Source: an uncultured Bacilli bacterium
GTDB lineage: Bacteria > Bacillota_I > Bacilli_A > RF39 > UBA660
Assembly: GCA_934086255.1 (NCBI GenBank)
Contig: CAKOIB010000023.1
Coordinates: 1-15,304, forward strand
Length of the DNA stretch: 15,304 bases
Direction of reading: 5' to 3'
The notes under the pieces are model-generated. The model was given only the letters and a program-made list of their open reading frames with translations, was not told the origin of the DNA and did not search any database. A program made the position numbers and the translations under genes. Shown here piece by piece: positions 12,996 to 15,304 of the stretch (the stretch's first letter is position 1; every line of letters starts with the position of its first letter).

Positions 12996-14195
12996 ATGTT
13001 ATTACAATTTAAGTTTAAAAATCATAAATGTTTTTATGATGAAACTTTTTTAGATCTAATGGCTACACAAGAAAAAAGGCATATTGAGTCTACTTTTAAT
13101 ATTAATGATAATAATATTTTACCAGTTATTGCTATTCATGGGGCAAATGCATCTGGAAAAAGTAGTGCACTTGAAGCACTCAATTTTATGTTTTCTTTTA
13201 TTAGATTTTCTAATAGAATAGATATTAATAATGATTTACCAACTAATCCATATGTATTTAGTAAAAAAGCGGTTGAAGAAAATAGTGAGTACGAAGTATC
13301 TATTTGTTTAAAAGATAATGAATATCGATATGGTTTTTCATTAAATAAAAATAAAATTAGTGAAGAATGGCTATATACCAAGAAGTTTGCATTAAACACA
13401 AAAGCAAAAGAGAAAATAATTTTTGAAAGACAAGATAATAAAGTTTTATTTGGAAAACAATATAGTAAATATAAAAAGATTTGGAGTTTATTTTTTAATG
13501 ATGTTAATCTTAATACTAGTAAATTACTAGTATTAAGTAGTATTGCCATAAAAGAAGAATTAGGTACCTTAAGAGATTTATATGATTATATTTGTAAGTT
13601 TGATTTTAGAATTGAAAGCGAGTTTAGAAAAGCAAGTATTGATATATTAAATCAAAATGATTCGGTTTACAATAAGTTTCAAAAGATTCTTCATGATTTT
13701 GATCCTTGTTTATTAGGAATTAGAATTGATGCTGTTGATACCGATGATGGTGAAAAATACAACATTAGTGGTGTTCATAAGAATATTGACGATCCAAAAA
13801 GAGAAATACTTATTCCATTACATAAAGAATCAAACGGTACTATTCGTATTTTTAATATTATGCCTGCGATTTTAAAAAATCTTGAAATAGGTGGCTTATT
13901 ATGTATTGATGAAATTGATGTAAAACTGCATCCATTATTATTTAGAAAAATTGTTCAAATGTACATGGACAAATCTATTAATAAAAATAATGCTCAATTA
14001 ATTTATACAGCTCATTCAACATTTTTATTTAATAGTAATAATTTAAGAAGAGATCAATTATATTTAGTTGATAAAGATGAGTTTGGAAAATCAAAACTTT
14101 ATTCACTTTCTGAGTTTAGAAACTTACGTGCTGATTCTGATTATGAAAAAAAATATCTTTCTGGACAATTTGGCGCTATTCCGTACGAAAAATAG
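12996..14195 (+). CDS. AAA/ABC-type ATPase of a putative abortive-infection (AbiL-like) pair
   Basis: This 399-aa protein belongs to the AAA_15/AAA_21 ATPases related to SMC/RecF and OLD nucleases (COG1106-like). The N-terminus MLLQFKFKNHKCFYDE is the typical opening beta strand. The Walker A motif is G49-ANASGKSS57. A signature-like SNGTIRIF is near residue 277, the Walker B LLCIDEID has D305 and E306, and the H-loop is YTAHST. The middle (about 100-260) is the usual helical insertion, without a long coiled coil. It precedes an RloB-like nuclease gene by 8 bp, the arrangement of AbiLi/AbiLii and related ATPase-TOPRIM phage-defence pairs, where the ATPase probably senses the phage and controls the nuclease. 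Defence activity is inferred from this pairing. The ATG at 12996 follows AGAAAGGATGG. Confidence 0.85.
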   Translation: MLLQFKFKNHKCFYDETFLDLMATQEKRHIESTFNINDNNILPVIAIHGANASGKSSALEALNFMFSFIRFSNRIDINNDLPTNPYVFSKKAVEENSEYEVSICLKDNEYRYGFSLNKNKISEEWLYTKKFALNTKAKEKIIFERQDNKVLFGKQYSKYKKIWSLFFNDVNLNTSKLLVLSSIAIKEELGTLRDLYDYICKFDFRIESEFRKASIDILNQNDSVYNKFQKILHDFDPCLLGIRIDAVDTDDGEKYNISGVHKNIDDPKREILIPLHKESNGTIRIFNIMPAILKNLEIGGLLCIDEIDVKLHPLLFRKIVQMYMDKSINKNNAQLIYTAHSTFLFNSNNLRRDQLYLVDKDEFGKSKLYSLSEFRNLRADSDYEKKYLSGQFGAIPYEK

Positions 14196-14203
14196 GAGTT
14201 ATT

Positions 14204-14893
14204 ATGGGTAGTGATAATTTACACAAAAGAAGAACAGCAGAAAGAAAAATAAGAAAAGAAAATGTATTAAAACAAAAATCAAGTAATTGGCTAATTATTT
14301 GTGAGGGAACTAAGACTGAACCAAATTATTTTGAAAGAGCAGTTGATGAAATAAATAAAAAAATTGATGATGAGTACAAACTGAAAGTCAAAATTATTGG
14401 AAAAGGTATGAATACAAAATCTTTGGTTAAAGCAACGGATTTACAAGTTAGAATTGATAAATATTCTACATCAATTGTTCCATATGGGAAAATATTTGTT
14501 GTATTTGATAAAGATAGCTTTGAACCAAATGATTTTGACGAGGCAATAAAAATGTGTAATGATAATGGTTATATTCCTTTATGGTCCAATCAAGCTATTG
14601 AGTTTTGGTTTTTACTTCATTTTCATTATATTTGTTCAAAAATGAATAGAATTGAATATGCTAAGAAGTTAAATGAGTATTTTAAAAGTAAAGGTTTAGA
14701 TTATAAGTACAAGAAAAATGATAATGAACTGTATAATCTTTTATGTGAATATGGATCGTTAGATAAAGCAAGAAAAAATGCAAAAAAAATTAGTGATGAA
14801 CATTTATATAATAAGCCATCATTATCAGAAAGTTGTACACAAGTCTATAAGTTTTTTGATGAGGTTGACGAAAGACTTAAGGAATTGGAATAG
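14204..14893 (+). CDS. rloB: RloB-like TOPRIM-fold protein (AbiLii-like)
   Basis: The 229-aa protein carries the RloB family pattern. A basic N-terminal stretch (KRRTAERKIRKEN) is followed by the TOPRIM-like glutamate motif LIICEGTKTEPNYF (E34, E39), the acidic pair VVFDKDS (D102, D104) and the family hallmark SNQAIEFWFLLHF (N129, E133, W135). The TOPRIM residues suggest metal-dependent nucleic-acid cleavage. RloB genes were first noted as restriction-linked ORFs and occur next to AAA ATPases in abortive-infection systems. The ribosome site AGGAG (14195-14199) overlaps the stop of the ATPase gene, so the two are made together. A strong terminator follows, closing a two-gene cassette between housekeeping genes. 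The nucleic-acid target is unknown. Confidence 0.85.
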   Translation: MGSDNLHKRRTAERKIRKENVLKQKSSNWLIICEGTKTEPNYFERAVDEINKKIDDEYKLKVKIIGKGMNTKSLVKATDLQVRIDKYSTSIVPYGKIFVVFDKDSFEPNDFDEAIKMCNDNGYIPLWSNQAIEFWFLLHFHYICSKMNRIEYAKKLNEYFKSKGLDYKYKKNDNELYNLLCEYGSLDKARKNAKKISDEHLYNKPSLSESCTQVYKFFDEVDERLKELE

Positions 14894-14913
14894 AACTATT
14901 TGATTTTACTTAT

Positions 14914-14949
14914 AAATCTTTAGACTAGCAGTCTAGAGATTTTATTTTT
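14914..14949 (+). terminator. Terminator of the ATPase/RloB operon
   Basis: AAATCTTTAGAC (14914-14925) pairs with GTCTAGAGATTT (14931-14942), 12 pairs with one G-U, loop TAGCA, followed by T-rich sequence. Confidence 0.85.
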
Positions 14950-14952
14950 CTA

Positions 14953-14981
14953 TTGAATAAGATAATATATTATGATAAAAT
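14953..14981 (+). promoter_or_regulatory. Promoter of the ezrA-like gene
   Basis: TTGAAT (14953-14958), 17-bp spacer, TAAAAT (14976-14981) with an extended -10 TG at 14973-14974. The ribosome site AGGTGG is at about 14991-14996. Confidence 0.65.
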
Positions 14982-15000
14982 ATCTATAGTAGGTGGTCTT

Positions 15001-15304
15001 ATGAGTAAGAGTACAATTTATATTATTAGTGCAATTGCTTTGATAGTTTTAATATTTATATTTTTTATTATATATAGACTTAGTAGTTTAAAAAGACTAA
15101 AAAATAAAGAAATGGAGTTAGAAAAACAAAGAAATCTTATTGTTAGTACTCCAATTATGTCTGAACTTGCTAAAATCGAAGTCATTTTAAAAAATGAAAA
15201 ATTAGAAGAAAAACTTAAACAATGGCAAGAAAGATACGAAGTAATAAAAAATGAAAGATATAATGTTATTACCGATAAATTATTAGAATTAGATGGTTTA
15301 ATCG
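15001..15304 (+). CDS. ezrA: EzrA-like septation ring regulator, N-terminal part (runs off the window)
   Basis: The first 101 codons are present and open to the window edge. The protein starts with a short N-terminus, one membrane span (residues about 5-25, IYIISAIALIVLIFIFFIIY), then a long charged helix rich in Lys/Glu: LKRLKNKEMELEKQRN, APIM-like turn STPIMSELAKIE, KLKQWQERYEVI and ITDKLLELDGLI. This N-terminal span followed by a spectrin-like coiled coil with a W-containing helix is how EzrA begins. EzrA binds FtsZ at the membrane and restricts Z-rings to midcell in Firmicutes. With only a fifth of the protein visible the call rests on topology and general resemblance. It has its own promoter and is independent of the defence pair upstream. 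Confidence 0.65.
   Translation, partial: MSKSTIYIISAIALIVLIFIFFIIYRLSSLKRLKNKEMELEKQRNLIVSTPIMSELAKIEVILKNEKLEEKLKQWQERYEVIKNERYNVITDKLLELDGLI

Noticed and set aside
1..15304. A DGR template repeat or reverse transcriptase inside the window
   Set aside because: No RT-like protein is encoded and no third GC-rich copy of the variable tail is seen; if a DGR exists its RT and template lie outside.
1..15304. tRNA, rRNA, CRISPR arrays, insertion sequences
   Set aside because: I saw no cloverleaf-like or rRNA-like GC-rich stretches, no regularly spaced direct repeats of CRISPR size, and no transposase.

Overview
The window is AT-rich (protein-coding DNA well below 40% GC by eye) and every gene lies on the + strand. 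It holds a division/cell-wall cluster (mraZ-rsmH-ftsL-class B PBP), typA and the start of an ezrA-like gene, all with Gram-positive style ribosome sites (GGAGG/GGTGA). This fits a low-GC Firmicute (Bacilli), possibly one of the uncultured, Mollicutes-related gut lineages that keep a cell wall. TGA acts as a stop (end of the HD-domain gene) and Trp is encoded by TGG, so the standard bacterial code applies. The taxonomic placement is inference.

Layout. Positions 1-267 are the 3' end of a surface-protein gene with a GC-rich, sequence-variable tail. A 359-aa protein of unknown function follows (340-1419) with its own promoter and terminator. Next is the mra/division operon (1562-5349), headed by four GTGG boxes at exact 10-bp spacing, the expected MraZ operator. 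Behind the PBP gene sits a small remnant of a YafQ-like toxin gene, then a perfect 14-bp-stem terminator. A membrane-anchored 805-aa protein with repeated bacterial Ig-like (Big_2) domains occupies 5556-7973. A second copy of the large surface protein spans 8092-10141. Then come typA (10247-12058), an HD-domain hydrolase (12108-12806), an AAA ATPase plus RloB-like TOPRIM nuclease pair resembling an abortive-infection module (12996-14893), and the first 101 codons of an ezrA-like gene (15001 to the window end).

The most interesting part is the surface protein at 8092-10141. Its ribosome site and ATG (8092) are separated from the long reading frame by a run of ten G's (8136-8145). With ten G's translation stops after 21 codons; with nine, the same start reads straight into a SipW/TasA-type signal segment and a 682-aa protein. 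This is the classic form of a slipped-strand phase switch, captured in the OFF state. The other end of the same gene encodes an FGE/C-type-lectin-like fold, and its last ~145 bp jump to about 60% GC. Compared with the paralogue at 1-267, this tail keeps a fixed scaffold (31 of 54 residues) while 23 residues vary. In 14 of those 23 codons only positions 1 and 2 differ and the third base is the same C or T, as expected when AAC/AAT codons of a template are randomised by a diversity-generating retroelement (DGR). No reverse transcriptase or template repeat is present here, so the DGR reading is a hypothesis. If right, one gene combines on/off switching with targeted diversification of its binding tip, and a second copy of the tip lies 10 kb upstream.
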